53,025 nt of DNA from Candidatus Epulonipiscium sp. (GTDB lineage Bacteria; Bacillota; Clostridia; Lachnospirales; JAAYNZ01): assembly GCA_012799415.1 (NCBI GenBank), contig JAAZLH010000167.1, forward strand, positions 1-53,025, read 5' to 3'. Shown in pieces: positions 15,990-25,195 of the stretch (its first letter is position 1; each line of letters begins with the position of its first letter). A program made the translations under genes and the position numbers. Below the pieces are notes generated by a model. The model was given only the letters and a program-made list of their open reading frames with translations, searched no databases and was not told the DNA's origin.

Positions 15990-16949
15990 ATGAACCTTCA
16001 GGATCAAATATTGCAAGTTTGTAGTCCCAATATCAAAAAAATTTTAATTCAAATTCCTCAAGAAGAATTTGAAGAAATTGAAGAAATAAGAATAAGAATA
16101 CATCAGCCTTTGCTTATAAAGAATGCAAAGGGGGAGTTTTTTTTAACAAACCAAGGAGAATCAACAATAAAAGGAAAAGAGGGATATTTTCCAATACCAG
16201 AAGATATCAGCGCCACATTAGAATTGATGAGTGACTATTCATTATATGCTTTTGAAGAAGAGATTAGAAATGGATATCTTACTTTGCCAGGGGGGCATAG
16301 AGTTGGGCTTACAGGTAAAGTTATTATTGAAAAGGGACAAGTTAAGACGATTCGCTATATTAATGCCTTAAATGTTAGAATTTCTCATGAAAAAATAGGG
16401 TGTGCAGATAAAATCATCCCTCACTTAATTTGTGAAAACTCGATTTATCATACGCTGATAGTTTCTCCCCCAGGATGTGGAAAAACAACATTGCTTCGAG
16501 ATTTAGTACGCCAAATTAGTAATGGGGTTTTTTCAAATAATCAGGGGCTCACTGTAGGGATTGTAGACGAGCGATCAGAAATTGGAGGAGCATATCAGGG
16601 GGTACCACAAAAAAATATTGGCCTTCGAAGTGATCTATTAGATGGGTGCCCTAAAATAGAGGGAATGATGATGTTACTACGGTCTATGGCACCACAGGTC
16701 ATTGCTGTAGATGAAATAGGTCATGAAAAAGATATTTATGCCATTGAACAAGTGCTGAATGCGGGATGTAAAATCATTTGTACAGTCCATGGAAATGATT
16801 TAGATGATTTACGTAAAAAACCAACTTTATCTCGTTTACTAGAAAATAAAACCTTTGAAAGAATTGTTTTTCTTAGTCATCGTAATGGGCCTGGTACAAT
16901 TGAGGAAATAGTGAATGGAATGAACTTGGAAAGGATGAAATTATGCTAA
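15990..16949 (+). CDS. spoIIIAA: Stage III sporulation protein AA, ATPase
   Basis: The 319-residue protein is a secretion-type ATPase of the PilT/VirB11 class with Walker A SPPGCGKTTLL (about 159-169), GIVDERSEI, and a Walker B region VIAVDEIGHEKD. It acts in the mother cell at the base of the SpoIIIA-SpoIIQ channel that joins it to the forespore and is needed for late forespore gene expression. The length matches the family (about 307-330). AAAGGAGG precedes the ATG, and the gene overlaps spoIIIAB by seven bases. Confidence 0.96.
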   Translation: MNLQDQILQVCSPNIKKILIQIPQEEFEEIEEIRIRIHQPLLIKNAKGEFFLTNQGESTIKGKEGYFPIPEDISATLELMSDYSLYAFEEEIRNGYLTLPGGHRVGLTGKVIIEKGQVKTIRYINALNVRISHEKIGCADKIIPHLICENSIYHTLIVSPPGCGKTTLLRDLVRQISNGVFSNNQGLTVGIVDERSEIGGAYQGVPQKNIGLRSDLLDGCPKIEGMMMLLRSMAPQVIAVDEIGHEKDIYAIEQVLNAGCKIICTVHGNDLDDLRKKPTLSRLLENKTFERIVFLSHRNGPGTIEEIVNGMNLERMKLC

Positions 16950-17461
16950 AAATAATAGGCTCCCTGCTAATTATAGCTACATCTACTTTAATTGGAATGT
17001 ATTTTGTAAAACGTCAATCTTATTATATCGAAGATTTGCATGCTCTAAATAAAGGATTAACCATATTAGAGCGTGAAATTCATTATGCTAAATCACCCTT
17101 GCCCGCAGCTTTAGAGCAAATTGGAATGCGCTTAGAAACCAGTGTAAGTCTTTTTTTTACTGAAACTGCAAAAGAATTAAATAAGAGAACGGGAAAAGGA
17201 ATTTTTGCTATTTGGAAGGAGGTTATTGAGAAAAACTTGCCCTATACCTATTTGACTCAGGAAGAACAAAAACTCCTATTCTCATTTGGAAAAACCTTAG
17301 GATATTTAGATAGAGACATGCAGATTAAAAATATTGCCTTAATTCAAGCTTATCTTGAAGAGCAGATTCAGCAAGCAACGATGTATAAAAACCAACAAGC
17401 AAGATTGTACCAACGTCTAGGTATTTTAGGGGGACTTTTAATTGTGATTGTATTGCTCTAG
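16943..17461 (+). CDS. spoIIIAB: Stage III sporulation protein AB
   Basis: The 172-residue protein has an N-terminal membrane segment (about 3-20), a helical cytoplasmic or intermembrane domain, and a C-terminal membrane segment (LGILGGLLIVIVLL). This is the SpoIIIAB layout, which resembles the GspF/PilC platform fold. It is the second gene of the channel operon and starts inside the end of spoIIIAA. Confidence 0.93.
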   Translation: MLKIIGSLLIIATSTLIGMYFVKRQSYYIEDLHALNKGLTILEREIHYAKSPLPAALEQIGMRLETSVSLFFTETAKELNKRTGKGIFAIWKEVIEKNLPYTYLTQEEQKLLFSFGKTLGYLDRDMQIKNIALIQAYLEEQIQQATMYKNQQARLYQRLGILGGLLIVIVLL

Positions 17462-17520
17462 TCCCCTAGTAGTTTTTGGTTTTTAAATGCTTAAGATTAA
17501 GAGAAGAAAGGAGAAGTGTT

Positions 17521-17715
17521 ATGGATATTCAAATCGTCTTTAAGATTGCAGCAGTAGGAATTTTAGTATCGGTACTTAATCAAGTGCTCATTCGCTCTGG
17601 TAGAGAAGAACAGGCAATGATGACAACACTCGCCGGATTGGTTGTTGTTTTATTTTGGGTTATACAATATATCAGTGATTTATTTCAAATGGTCCAAACA
17701 TTATTTCAGTTATAG
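17521..17715 (+). CDS. spoIIIAC: Stage III sporulation protein AC
   Basis: The 64-residue protein has two membrane helices (FKIAAVGILVSVLNQVLI and AGLVVVLFWVIQYISDLF), the standard SpoIIIAC size and pattern. The frame is open upstream to 17476, but the ATG at 17521 follows AAAGGAGAAG at a normal distance and matches the family start (MDI..IFKIA). It is part of the membrane section of the mother-cell/forespore channel. Confidence 0.94.
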   Translation: MDIQIVFKIAAVGILVSVLNQVLIRSGREEQAMMTTLAGLVVVLFWVIQYISDLFQMVQTLFQL

Positions 17716-17732
17716 AAAAGAGGCTTGATAAA

Positions 17733-18119
17733 ATGGATATGATGCAGATTGTTATTTTGGGAATTGTAGCAACGGTTCTTAGCTTAATCCTTAAAAAGCA
17801 AAATCCAGAATATAGCCTCTATATCAGTATTGTTACAGGAGTGCTGATCTTCTTTATGACTTTAAATAAGCTTTCAATTGTTCTGGATATGATTAAAAGA
17901 ATTGTAGAAGAAATAGAGATCAGCACTGTCTATATTCAAGTTATTTTTAAAATTATAGGAATTTCTTATTTAGCTGAATTTGGATCCCAGCTATGTAAAG
18001 ATGCAGGAGAAAATGCTATTAGTTCAAAGATTGAATTTGCAGGAAAAGTATTAATCATGGTCCTATCAGCTCCCATTCTTATGACATTGATGGATTTAAT
18101 TAAGAATTTATTGATATAG
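17733..18119 (+). CDS. spoIIIAD: Stage III sporulation protein AD
   Basis: The 128-residue protein has three or four membrane helices and the SpoIIIAD start MMQIVILGIVATVLSLILKK. SpoIIIAC and SpoIIIAD are related small membrane proteins of the channel. The conserved KIIGISYLAEFGSQLCKDAGE stretch, where the Cys is frequent in the family, is present (about 72-92). It lies 17 bases after spoIIIAC. Confidence 0.94.
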   Translation: MDMMQIVILGIVATVLSLILKKQNPEYSLYISIVTGVLIFFMTLNKLSIVLDMIKRIVEEIEISTVYIQVIFKIIGISYLAEFGSQLCKDAGENAISSKIEFAGKVLIMVLSAPILMTLMDLIKNLLI

Positions 18120-18129
18120 AGGTGTAATA

Positions 18130-19302
18130 ATGAGAAATAAACCAATGATAATGATTCTATTGACTATGTTTTTTTTGATAGGTATTCCTATTCATATATA
18201 TGCTGAAGATTCAACTACTATTTTACAAACTCAAATGGATGATATGGATTTCAAGGAAATGGAGGATTTAATGATTCATTTAAAACAACAATCTTATCAA
18301 TCTTTTTTTCAAGATTTCGATTTCAAAACAACAGTTCAACAAGCTGCCAAAGGAGAACTTTCTCTTTCTGTGCCCACTTTATTAAAAAAATTGGTTTCTA
18401 TTTTGTTAGAAGAGTTTTATTATCAAAAAAACTTAATGGGAAAACTCATGCTACTTAGTATTATTTGCGCACTGCTAAAAATATTTACTACATCTTTTGA
18501 AAATAAAGGGGTAGCAGAAATAAGTTTTTATGTTATCTATATGGTTTTGATTCTTTTACTATTACAGTCTTTTGAGGTGGCTGTACTTATTGTCGAAGAA
18601 ACAGTAGAGTCTTTAGTATTGATTATGCAGGCTATGATACCAACTCTTATGAGTTTTCTATTTTTATCGGGACAAGTATCTACTTCTTCAGCCCTCCATC
18701 CAATTATTATCGTAGCTGTTCAAACCATTGGTTTTATCATAAAGACCATTGTGATACCTATTATATTTTTTATGACAGTACTATCGTTGATCAATCAAGT
18801 TTCAGAAAAACAAGTTTTAAAACAATGGATTGGTTTATTAAAACAAGGAATTCATTGGGGGTTAAAAACAATTTCTGGTGTATTTATAGCTGTTCTAGGG
18901 TTACACAGTTTAACATTGCCTCTAATGGATAATTTCCTTCATAAAACTACTCAATATGCGGTTAGTAGCGTTCCAGTAGTGGGAATGGCATTGGCAGGTG
19001 CAGTAGATACAGTGCTAAATTGCTCTGCGTTAATTAAGCAAGCAGTGGGAGTAGGGGGAATATTGTTATTGGGTATCTTTTGTGTAGCACCTATTTTAAA
19101 AATTGTCGTTTTCATTTTGCTTTACAAATTAACAGCAGCTATTATTCAACCACTTGGAGAGGAACGGGTTGTACACTGCATTGATTCCATCGGGGAAAGT
19201 TGTCAATTATTACTTGGATGTCTTTGTATTGTTTCCTTTTTATTCATTATTAGTATTACTATGATGATTGGTATGACGAATTTAGGTGGGATAATCCGAT
19301 AA
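18130..19302 (+). CDS. spoIIIAE: Stage III sporulation protein AE
   Basis: The 390-residue protein has a signal peptide (about 1-25, ILLTMFFLIGIPIHIYA), a helical extracytoplasmic part and seven or so membrane helices, which is the SpoIIIAE architecture and length. The family pattern KTISGVFIAVLGLHSL and the SVPVVGMALAGAVDTVL segment are visible. It is the largest membrane component of the channel. GAGGTG lies before the ATG, ten bases after spoIIIAD. Confidence 0.95.
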   Translation: MRNKPMIMILLTMFFLIGIPIHIYAEDSTTILQTQMDDMDFKEMEDLMIHLKQQSYQSFFQDFDFKTTVQQAAKGELSLSVPTLLKKLVSILLEEFYYQKNLMGKLMLLSIICALLKIFTTSFENKGVAEISFYVIYMVLILLLLQSFEVAVLIVEETVESLVLIMQAMIPTLMSFLFLSGQVSTSSALHPIIIVAVQTIGFIIKTIVIPIIFFMTVLSLINQVSEKQVLKQWIGLLKQGIHWGLKTISGVFIAVLGLHSLTLPLMDNFLHKTTQYAVSSVPVVGMALAGAVDTVLNCSALIKQAVGVGGILLLGIFCVAPILKIVVFILLYKLTAAIIQPLGEERVVHCIDSIGESCQLLLGCLCIVSFLFIISITMMIGMTNLGGIIR

Positions 19303-19316
19303 AAAGAGGTGTTAAT

Positions 19317-19937
19317 ATGCTTTTGTTTTTTAAAAAATGGGTTTTAAATATCAGTCTGTTTCTTTTGCTTGCTTCATTTATAGAAATGATTCTTCCAAAA
19401 TCCCATTTTCAAAAATATTTAAAAGTATTTATTGGTTTTGTTTTAATTTCAATCTTATTGCAACCGATTCAACTATGGTTTCTTTCCTCGGATCCATTTA
19501 GTATTCCTATTTTAGATAAAAATTTGGATATTGAAAAGCAAATGATTTTACAAAATCCTATTCAGTATGAAGAAAAACAACAGAAGTGGATTATAAAGAG
19601 CTATCAGGAAAATTTAAAACAACAAATCTATCAATTATTAGAGCAAGAAAAAGATTTTATAGTTACAGAGGTTCAAATAGAAACTGTAGAAGACGTCAAT
19701 GATTCAAAATTTGGATCATTGGTAAAGATATTCGTAAATGTTTTACCTATTACAAAAAAGAAGTCTTCCAATAACATTACAATCGAAAAGATTAGAATTT
19801 CTACAAAAATAAAGGAAGAGAATAGGGAACAAAGAGAAGCAGAAGCTATTATATTAGAAAAAAAAATAAAAAGTATGCTGGCAAACTTCTATAATATGTC
19901 AGACAATAATATATATATTACTGTACAAAAGAAATAG
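19317..19937 (+). CDS. spoIIIAF: Stage III sporulation protein AF
   Basis: The 206-residue protein has two N-terminal membrane helices (about 8-25 and 36-53) separated by the MILPKSHFQKY loop typical of SpoIIIAF, then a soluble ring-building-motif-like domain (about 100-206). SpoIIIAF is thought to contribute a ring in the intermembrane space alongside SpoIIIAG and SpoIIIAH. The ribosome site is AGAGGTG. Confidence 0.9.
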   Translation: MLLFFKKWVLNISLFLLLASFIEMILPKSHFQKYLKVFIGFVLISILLQPIQLWFLSSDPFSIPILDKNLDIEKQMILQNPIQYEEKQQKWIIKSYQENLKQQIYQLLEQEKDFIVTEVQIETVEDVNDSKFGSLVKIFVNVLPITKKKSSNNITIEKIRISTKIKEENREQREAEAIILEKKIKSMLANFYNMSDNNIYITVQKK

Positions 19938-19949
19938 GGGTGTGATGAA

Positions 19950-20543
19950 ATGAACTGGTTTGATAAGTTGTTTAAAAAAACAGAAAAAGGAGATCATAAA
20001 AGGCTGACCCATCTAATATTTATATTAGGAGTAGGAATTCTCTTGTTTTTTATTTCTAACAAACTTTTCCCTCCTCAATCAACTCAAAATTCTAGCACAA
20101 TCCAGAGATCTACAACACCTAATGTGGAGCAAGATAGTGCGGAGGAAACATTTGATATGAAACTAGAAAAAAGACTAATCCAAAGCCTAGGCAAAATTGA
20201 AGGGGTCGGTAAAGTAGACGTAATGATTACCTTAGAAGCAGGAAAAGAAATTATTATTAACAAAGATACTCCACTAACAGAATCTGTTACTTTAGAAGAT
20301 GATGGGGAAGGGGGAACTAGGAATAGTACAGATCGCAATGTAGATGAAAAGACAATTATGAAAAACATTGGTAATGGGATTACAGAGCCCATTGTCGTAA
20401 TGGAGAAGGAGCCAATTATCAAAGGAATTATTATTATTTCTGAAGGTGGCCATGATCCTTACATAAAATCTCAGTTAATAAATGCCGCAGAAGTGCTATT
20501 AGGAGTTCCAAGTTACAAAGTGCAGGTATTTAAAATGAAATAA
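19950..20543 (+). CDS. spoIIIAG: Stage III sporulation protein AG
   Basis: The 197-residue protein has one membrane helix (about 25-41), a low-complexity linker rich in Ser/Thr, and a ring-building domain with LIQSLGKIEGVGKVDVMITL and IKGIIIISEGG, characteristic of SpoIIIAG. In B. subtilis this protein forms a large multimeric ring in the intermembrane space. GGGGTGTGATGAA precedes the ATG. Confidence 0.95.
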   Translation: MNWFDKLFKKTEKGDHKRLTHLIFILGVGILLFFISNKLFPPQSTQNSSTIQRSTTPNVEQDSAEETFDMKLEKRLIQSLGKIEGVGKVDVMITLEAGKEIIINKDTPLTESVTLEDDGEGGTRNSTDRNVDEKTIMKNIGNGITEPIVVMEKEPIIKGIIIISEGGHDPYIKSQLINAAEVLLGVPSYKVQVFKMK

Positions 20544-20561
20544 AATCAGGGAGGTAAAATA

Positions 20562-21311
20562 ATGAATGTTTTTAAAAGAAATCAAATGATTGTAACCGCT
20601 TTAGTTATTATGATTGCTATTGCAGCCTATTTAAATTATGTAGATCGCAAGCCCGCTGAAGGAGAATGGGTATTTCAAACTCAAGCACCTTTTGCAGCAG
20701 AAAATCTAGTACCTAATTTAGAAGAAGATTTTTTTTCAGAAGGAACAGCAGCTACAGATCTTGACCTTTTTGAGACTGAAATTGCAGAAAATGAAGACGA
20801 TCTAGAATTTGATCTAGCCCTTGAAATCGGTGAAGATGATGAGGCTATTGCAGAAAATCTAGATCCAAATGTAGAGCAAATTGAAGTTAGTACCAATAAA
20901 GATAATACAGCAGAGCCAGGAGCTGCTATCTTTGTCAATAGCAACACTGTAAATACACCTTATTTTATTACTGCTAAAATTGAGCGAGAACAGTCAAGAG
21001 CCAAGCAAAGAGATCTTCTTGCAGAATGCATTAATAATAAGAATTTCCCCAAAGAAGAAAAGGCCCAAGCATCTCAGGATTTATTAACATTAAGAAAGCG
21101 TATAGAGCAAGAATCTGCTTCAGAAGCTATGATTGAAGCGAAAGGATTTAAAGAAGTTTTTGTTCGTATTGGCGAACAGACAGTCGATGTAGTTATTGAT
21201 TCTCCGGGGTTATCGGAAGCAGAGGCGGCTCAAATTTTAGACATCGTTAATAGGCAAACAGGAATTACTTTAGATAAAATCTATATTAATCCGTTAAAAG
21301 TTAAAAATTAG
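20562..21311 (+). CDS. spoIIIAH: Stage III sporulation protein AH
   Basis: The 249-residue protein has an N-terminal membrane anchor (about 8-26), a long acidic linker (about 45-110) and a conserved C-terminal ring-building domain beginning YFITAKIEREQSRAKQRDLL and ending LDIVNRQTGITLDKIYINP. SpoIIIAH binds SpoIIQ from the forespore to complete the channel. The acidic linker is longer than in B. subtilis. No spoIIQ lies in the window. It is the last gene of the operon, with AGGGAGG before the ATG. Confidence 0.94.
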   Translation: MNVFKRNQMIVTALVIMIAIAAYLNYVDRKPAEGEWVFQTQAPFAAENLVPNLEEDFFSEGTAATDLDLFETEIAENEDDLEFDLALEIGEDDEAIAENLDPNVEQIEVSTNKDNTAEPGAAIFVNSNTVNTPYFITAKIEREQSRAKQRDLLAECINNKNFPKEEKAQASQDLLTLRKRIEQESASEAMIEAKGFKEVFVRIGEQTVDVVIDSPGLSEAEAAQILDIVNRQTGITLDKIYINPLKVKN

Positions 21312-21312
21312 T

Positions 21313-21340
21313 TTGCAAAACCTCATATATTTGTTATAAT
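21313..21340 (+). promoter_or_regulatory. Sigma-A extended -10 promoter for asp23-nusB operon
   Basis: TTGCAA (21313-21318) and TATAAT (21335-21340), 16 bases apart, with TG one base before the -10 (extended -10 form). It lies directly after the spoIIIAH stop, so the downstream vegetative genes do not depend on sporulation transcription. Confidence 0.72.
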
Positions 21341-21422
21341 TAAAATGTAAAAATATAGGGATGCATAGGAAGTTTTACTTTTAAAATGGATATACTCTAT
21401 GATATACATAGGAGGTAAGTAA

Positions 21423-21830
21423 ATGGATGAAAATAAAACAGTGACAATAAAAAGTCAGGAAAAAGTAGGGCAAGTACAAATTGCTGATGAAGTAGTTGCT
21501 ATTATTGCAGGGTTAGCTGCTACAGAAGTAGAAGGGGTTGCAGGGATGGCAGGCAACTTCACTGGAGACCTAGTGGAGATTTTAGGGAAAAAAAATCTTT
21601 CTAAAGGGGTCACTGTAGATGTAGGAGAAGAAGATGTTTCTGTAGACCTTGGAATTGTAATTAAATTTGGATTTAAAATTCCATCTGTGGCAAAAGCGGT
21701 TCAAGAAAAAGTAAAAAATTCCATAGAAACCATGACTGGTTTATCAGTAACAGAAGTAAATCTCCATATTACGGGGATTCACTTTGAAAAGCCTAAACAT
21801 CAAAAAACTGAGATAATGGAAGAAGTATAG
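21423..21830 (+). CDS. Asp23/Gls24 family envelope protein (YqhY type)
   Basis: The 135-residue protein matches the Asp23/Gls24 family: GQVQIADEVVAIIAGLAATEVEGVAGM, then VDVGEEDVSVDLGIVIKFG and a final helix and strand (VTEVNLHITGIHF). These proteins are cytoplasmic and often membrane-associated, with roles in envelope homeostasis; YqhY of B. subtilis lies at this same place before nusB and influences acetyl-CoA carboxylase activity. The accBC genes that accompany yqhY in Bacillus are absent here. The ribosome site is AGGAGGT. Confidence 0.9.
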   Translation: MDENKTVTIKSQEKVGQVQIADEVVAIIAGLAATEVEGVAGMAGNFTGDLVEILGKKNLSKGVTVDVGEEDVSVDLGIVIKFGFKIPSVAKAVQEKVKNSIETMTGLSVTEVNLHITGIHFEKPKHQKTEIMEEV

Positions 21831-21848
21831 AAAAGCTAGTCCTATCCC

Positions 21849-21890
21849 TAACCCTTAGATATATCATCACGATATCTAAGGGTTAATTTT
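21849..21890 (+). terminator. Probable terminator or attenuator after asp23
   Basis: A 14-bp stem (21849-21862 with 21872-21885) and a nine-base loop are followed by only TTTT. It lies between asp23 and nusB. The short T-run suggests partial termination, so some transcripts probably continue into nusB. Confidence 0.65.
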
Positions 21891-21926
21891 CGTAAGGGAT
21901 CTAACTAACTCCGAGGAGGGAAAAAA

Positions 21927-22355
21927 ATGAGTAGACGCTTAGCTCGTGAACAGGTATTCACATTATTATTTCAAATTGATTTTACAGATAGTTTTGAAGA
22001 AGGAACTGAGCAAATAGAAAGATATTTGGCTCAGTATCCAGATATAGAAAGCTTAGATACTAATTTTATTCTAGAAGAGCTAGAAGGCATTCGCCAACAT
22101 CAAGATAAAATTGATACTACGTTAGAAAAATATTCAGAGGGATGGAAAGTTACGAGGATGGGGAAGGTAGATAGGGCTATTTTACGCCTTGCTGTCTATG
22201 AAATTTTTTATGCTACGGATATTCCTGTGAGTGTCAGTATCAATGAAGCCGTAGAGTTAGCTAAAAAGTTTGGTGAAGATTCTTCTCCATCTTTTATCAA
22301 TGCAGTACTTGGTAAAATTGTTCAACAAGAAAGTTTGGATGGATATGATGAATAA
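21927..22355 (+). CDS. nusB: Transcription antitermination factor NusB
   Basis: The 142-residue all-helical protein starts MSRRLAREQVFTLLFQIDF and carries the family patterns AILRLAVYEIFY and PVSVSINEAVELAKKFGEDSS..FINAVLG. NusB with NusE (S10) binds boxA in rRNA leaders and prevents premature termination. GAGGAGGG precedes the ATG. The last codons overlap the start of xseA. Confidence 0.95.
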   Translation: MSRRLAREQVFTLLFQIDFTDSFEEGTEQIERYLAQYPDIESLDTNFILEELEGIRQHQDKIDTTLEKYSEGWKVTRMGKVDRAILRLAVYEIFYATDIPVSVSINEAVELAKKFGEDSSPSFINAVLGKIVQQESLDGYDE

Positions 22356-23574
22356 ACGTATTTTTACTGTTGGTGAAATCAACAAGTACATTAAAAGGAT
22401 TTTTGAAGAAGATTTTTTGTTAAGTAGCTTATGGATACAAGGGGAAATTTCTAATTTTAAACCCCATCGTTCAGGGCATGTCTATTTTACATTAAAAGAT
22501 GAATTAGGCTCTATAGCTTGTGTGATGTTTCGCAGCCATGCGCAAAATTTACTTTTTAATCCAGAAGATGGGATGTCTGTAGTCATTCGAGGTTATGTAT
22601 CATTGTACGAAAAATCAGGACAATACCAACTATACGCCCAAGATATAGAACCAGCAGGTAAAGGAGCTTTGCAGCAAGCTTATGAGCAATTAAAAAATAA
22701 GTTGGAACAAAGAGGATACTTTGCTGAAGATATGAAACAACCCATTCCTTTTTACCCCAAAACTGTTGGGATCATTACTTCTGATACAGGGGCTGCCATT
22801 CAAGATATGATTCAAATTGCGAAAAGGAGAAATCCAGGAATCCAATTGGTATTATATCCAGCCATTGTACAAGGAAAAGAAGCGGGAGCAAGCATTGCTC
22901 ATGCGATTGAACAATTTAATAAGTGGGGACAAGCTGACATATTGATTGTTGGGCGTGGAGGCGGTTCCCTAGAAGATTTATGGGCTTTTAACGAAGAAAT
23001 AGTTGCACAGGCAATTTTTTCTTCAAGAATTCCTATTATTTCTGCTGTAGGACATGAAACTGATTTTACTATTGCAGATTTTGTAGCAGATTTGCGTGCT
23101 CCTACTCCTTCGGCAGCAGCAGAATTAGCCATTCCTTCTCAGCTAGATTTAAAAGAGCGTGTTCGTTCCCATAGAAGGCGCCTAGATTTCTTATTACAAT
23201 ATCAAATTGAGTCATATAAAGATCAATTAACTATGATAAAGAATCGACCTTTTTTTCGTCGTCCCTTGGAGTTGATCTACCCTCATCAACAATATATAGA
23301 TCAAGCCGAAAAGAAGCTTCAGAGAAACATTCAAGAAAAACTTAAAACTGTACAAACACAATTGTATCATTTTATTGAAAAACTTGAAATACTTTCTCCT
23401 TATTCTCATTTAGCAAGAGGCTATAGCATTTTGATGGATAAACAAGGTGTCCCTGTTACGTCTCTTCGGCAAGTTCAGCTGGGTGAAGAATTATATATAA
23501 AAATTTCTGATGGGCAAATAGGAGTTACGGTAAAAAACTTTGATAAGGAAGGTGAAAATAATGAAAAAATGTGA
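22348..23574 (+). CDS. xseA: Exonuclease VII large subunit
   Basis: The protein has 408 residues from the chosen start MNKRIFTVGEINKYIKRIFE. It has the N-terminal OB fold (PHRSGHVYFTLKDE), the catalytic domain (GIITSDTGAAIQDMI, GRGGGSLEDLWAFNEE, SAVGHETDFTIADFVADLRAPTPSAAAE, given here in two overlapping parts of the conserved block) and a C-terminal coiled coil. With XseB it degrades single-stranded DNA in both directions. Upstream in-frame ATGs at 22339 and 22345 exist; 22348 has GGATGG at the best distance. It overlaps nusB by eight bases. Confidence 0.95.
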   Translation: MNKRIFTVGEINKYIKRIFEEDFLLSSLWIQGEISNFKPHRSGHVYFTLKDELGSIACVMFRSHAQNLLFNPEDGMSVVIRGYVSLYEKSGQYQLYAQDIEPAGKGALQQAYEQLKNKLEQRGYFAEDMKQPIPFYPKTVGIITSDTGAAIQDMIQIAKRRNPGIQLVLYPAIVQGKEAGASIAHAIEQFNKWGQADILIVGRGGGSLEDLWAFNEEIVAQAIFSSRIPIISAVGHETDFTIADFVADLRAPTPSAAAELAIPSQLDLKERVRSHRRRLDFLLQYQIESYKDQLTMIKNRPFFRRPLELIYPHQQYIDQAEKKLQRNIQEKLKTVQTQLYHFIEKLEILSPYSHLARGYSILMDKQGVPVTSLRQVQLGEELYIKISDGQIGVTVKNFDKEGENNEKM

Positions 23575-23806
23575 AAATATGAAATTTGAGCAAGCGTTAC
23601 AAGCTCTAGAAGAAATTGTAGAGCAGTTGGAACGAGGAGATACTTCCTTAGAGGAGTCTTTAAAATGCTATCAAGAAGGTGTTATATTAGCGAATATTTG
23701 TACTAAGCAACTGGAAAAAGCAGAGCAGCAGGTACTATTATTGCAAGAGCAGGGAGATGGTGAATTTCAACTTAGTAATTTTTTAAACAAGGAGGATACA
23801 GAATGA
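23561..23806 (+). CDS. xseB: Exonuclease VII small subunit
   Basis: The 81-residue helical protein carries the XseB signature FEQALQALEEIVEQLERGD followed by SLEESLKCYQEGV and LEKAEQQV. Several XseB chains wrap the coiled coil of XseA. The start at 23561 has AAGGAAGGTG upstream and overlaps the end of xseA by 14 bases. Its stop overlaps the ispA start (ATGA-type). Confidence 0.95.
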   Translation: MKKCENMKFEQALQALEEIVEQLERGDTSLEESLKCYQEGVILANICTKQLEKAEQQVLLLQEQGDGEFQLSNFLNKEDTE

Positions 23807-24696
23807 GTCAACAAGAAATAAAAACAATTTTGTCTAAAAAAATAAAAGAAATTGATAAAATTCTTGAGGAATATTTAGAAATCCCATCTTCCTATGAAAA
23901 AGTAATTCATGAAGCTATCAGTTATAGCCTTTTTGCAGAGGGCAAACGAATTCGCCCTATTTTAATGATAGAGGCTTATCGTATGTTAAATTCAGATATA
24001 ACTGGAGTAAAGCCTTTTGCAGCAGCTATTGAAATGATTCATACTTATTCCTTAATTCATGATGATCTTCCTGCCATGGACAATGATGATTATCGAAGAG
24101 GAAAATTAACTAACCATAAAGTATATGGAGAGGGAATTGCAATTTTAGCAGGAGATGCCCTTTTGAATTTAGCTTTTGAAACGATGATTCAAGGTGCCCT
24201 TGAACATAATTCCATTTTGGCTTTACAAGCCATGAAAGTTATTGGAAAAGCAGCAGGGGTAAAGGGCATGATTGGTGGACAAGCTATTGATCTATTATCT
24301 GAAAAACAAGAATTAACGTTTGATACATTACATTATATTCATGAACATAAAACGGCCTCATTAATTACTGGGGCGTTGCAAGCTGGTATTATACTAAGTG
24401 GTGGTAATAGCGAACAAATAGAAAGAATAAAAGCTTTTGGCTATGCACTTGGTATGGCCTTTCAGATTCAGGATGATATATTAGATCAAATTGGTTCAGA
24501 AGAAGCACTAGGAAAGGCAATTCATAGTGATCAAAAAAATGGGAAATTAACGTATTTATCATTTGAAAGTTTAGAAATAGCGAAAGAAAAAGTAAGATAT
24601 TTTTCAAATCAAGCATTAGAATCATTAGCATATTTTGGAGACTCAGCAGCATTTTTAATACAATTGACTAACTATCTAATGAATCGTAGCTATTAA
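23803..24696 (+). CDS. ispA: Farnesyl diphosphate synthase (short-chain prenyltransferase)
   Basis: The 297-residue protein has the first Asp-rich motif HDDLPAMDNDD, the second motif QIQDDILD, and the GKRIRPIL substrate loop. These features define the IspA/farnesyl or geranyl diphosphate synthase group. It condenses isopentenyl diphosphate with dimethylallyl or geranyl diphosphate. It sits in the xseB-ispA-dxs neighbourhood common in Firmicutes, with dxs only about 2 kb downstream. The ribosome site is AAGGAGG. Confidence 0.95.
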   Translation: MSQQEIKTILSKKIKEIDKILEEYLEIPSSYEKVIHEAISYSLFAEGKRIRPILMIEAYRMLNSDITGVKPFAAAIEMIHTYSLIHDDLPAMDNDDYRRGKLTNHKVYGEGIAILAGDALLNLAFETMIQGALEHNSILALQAMKVIGKAAGVKGMIGGQAIDLLSEKQELTFDTLHYIHEHKTASLITGALQAGIILSGGNSEQIERIKAFGYALGMAFQIQDDILDQIGSEEALGKAIHSDQKNGKLTYLSFESLEIAKEKVRYFSNQALESLAYFGDSAAFLIQLTNYLMNRSY

Positions 24697-24708
24697 GGGG
24701 GAACCTTC

Positions 24709-25149
24709 TTGAAAGAATGGAGTTTTTATGGATATAACTATGTATTAGTTGTATCGATTATTTCTTGGTTTGTAGCGCAATTGCTAAAAGTTATTTTGGT
24801 TCTTTTAAAAACAAAAAGAATAGATTTTACACGGTTTGTTGGCTCAGGTGGGATGCCCAGCTCGCACTCCTCTTTTGTTAGCGCTATGGCTATATCTGTG
24901 GGAAGACAGGAAGGTTTTCAGTCAGCTTTATTTGCTGTTTGTTGCGTTATGGGCCTTATTGTCATGTATGATGCGGCAGGTATTCGTAGAGCAGCAGGAG
25001 AACAAGCCATGGTTTTAAATAAAATTGTTGAAGAATTTACTCATTCAGATTTAAAATTTGAAGAACGATTAAAAGAGTTGTTAGGGCATACACCTATAGA
25101 GGTTATTGCTGGAGCTATATTAGGTATGATCATTGCTTTTGCTATTTAA
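24709..25149 (+). CDS. Divergent PAP2-family membrane protein (DUF212)
   Basis: The 146-residue membrane protein has the DUF212 pattern: GGMPSSHSSFVSAMAISVG, followed by YDAAGIRRAAGEQAMVLN and LLGHTPIEVIAGAILGMIIA. The SxxHSS stretch resembles the histidine core of PAP2 phosphatases, but the remaining PAP2 residues are not all evident. A role on prenyl or lipid phosphates is plausible next to ispA but unproven. It starts at TTG with GGGGGAA seven bases upstream, 12 bases after ispA. Confidence 0.85.
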   Translation: MKEWSFYGYNYVLVVSIISWFVAQLLKVILVLLKTKRIDFTRFVGSGGMPSSHSSFVSAMAISVGRQEGFQSALFAVCCVMGLIVMYDAAGIRRAAGEQAMVLNKIVEEFTHSDLKFEERLKELLGHTPIEVIAGAILGMIIAFAI

Positions 25150-25195
25150 AACATCTATATTCTTAGAAAAGGGAAAAACAAGATAAAATAACATC

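Noticed and set aside
20681..20947. Minus-strand frame of 88 codons opposite spoIIIAH
   Set aside because: Ser/Ala-rich translation is the shadow of the acidic linker of SpoIIIAH on the other strand.
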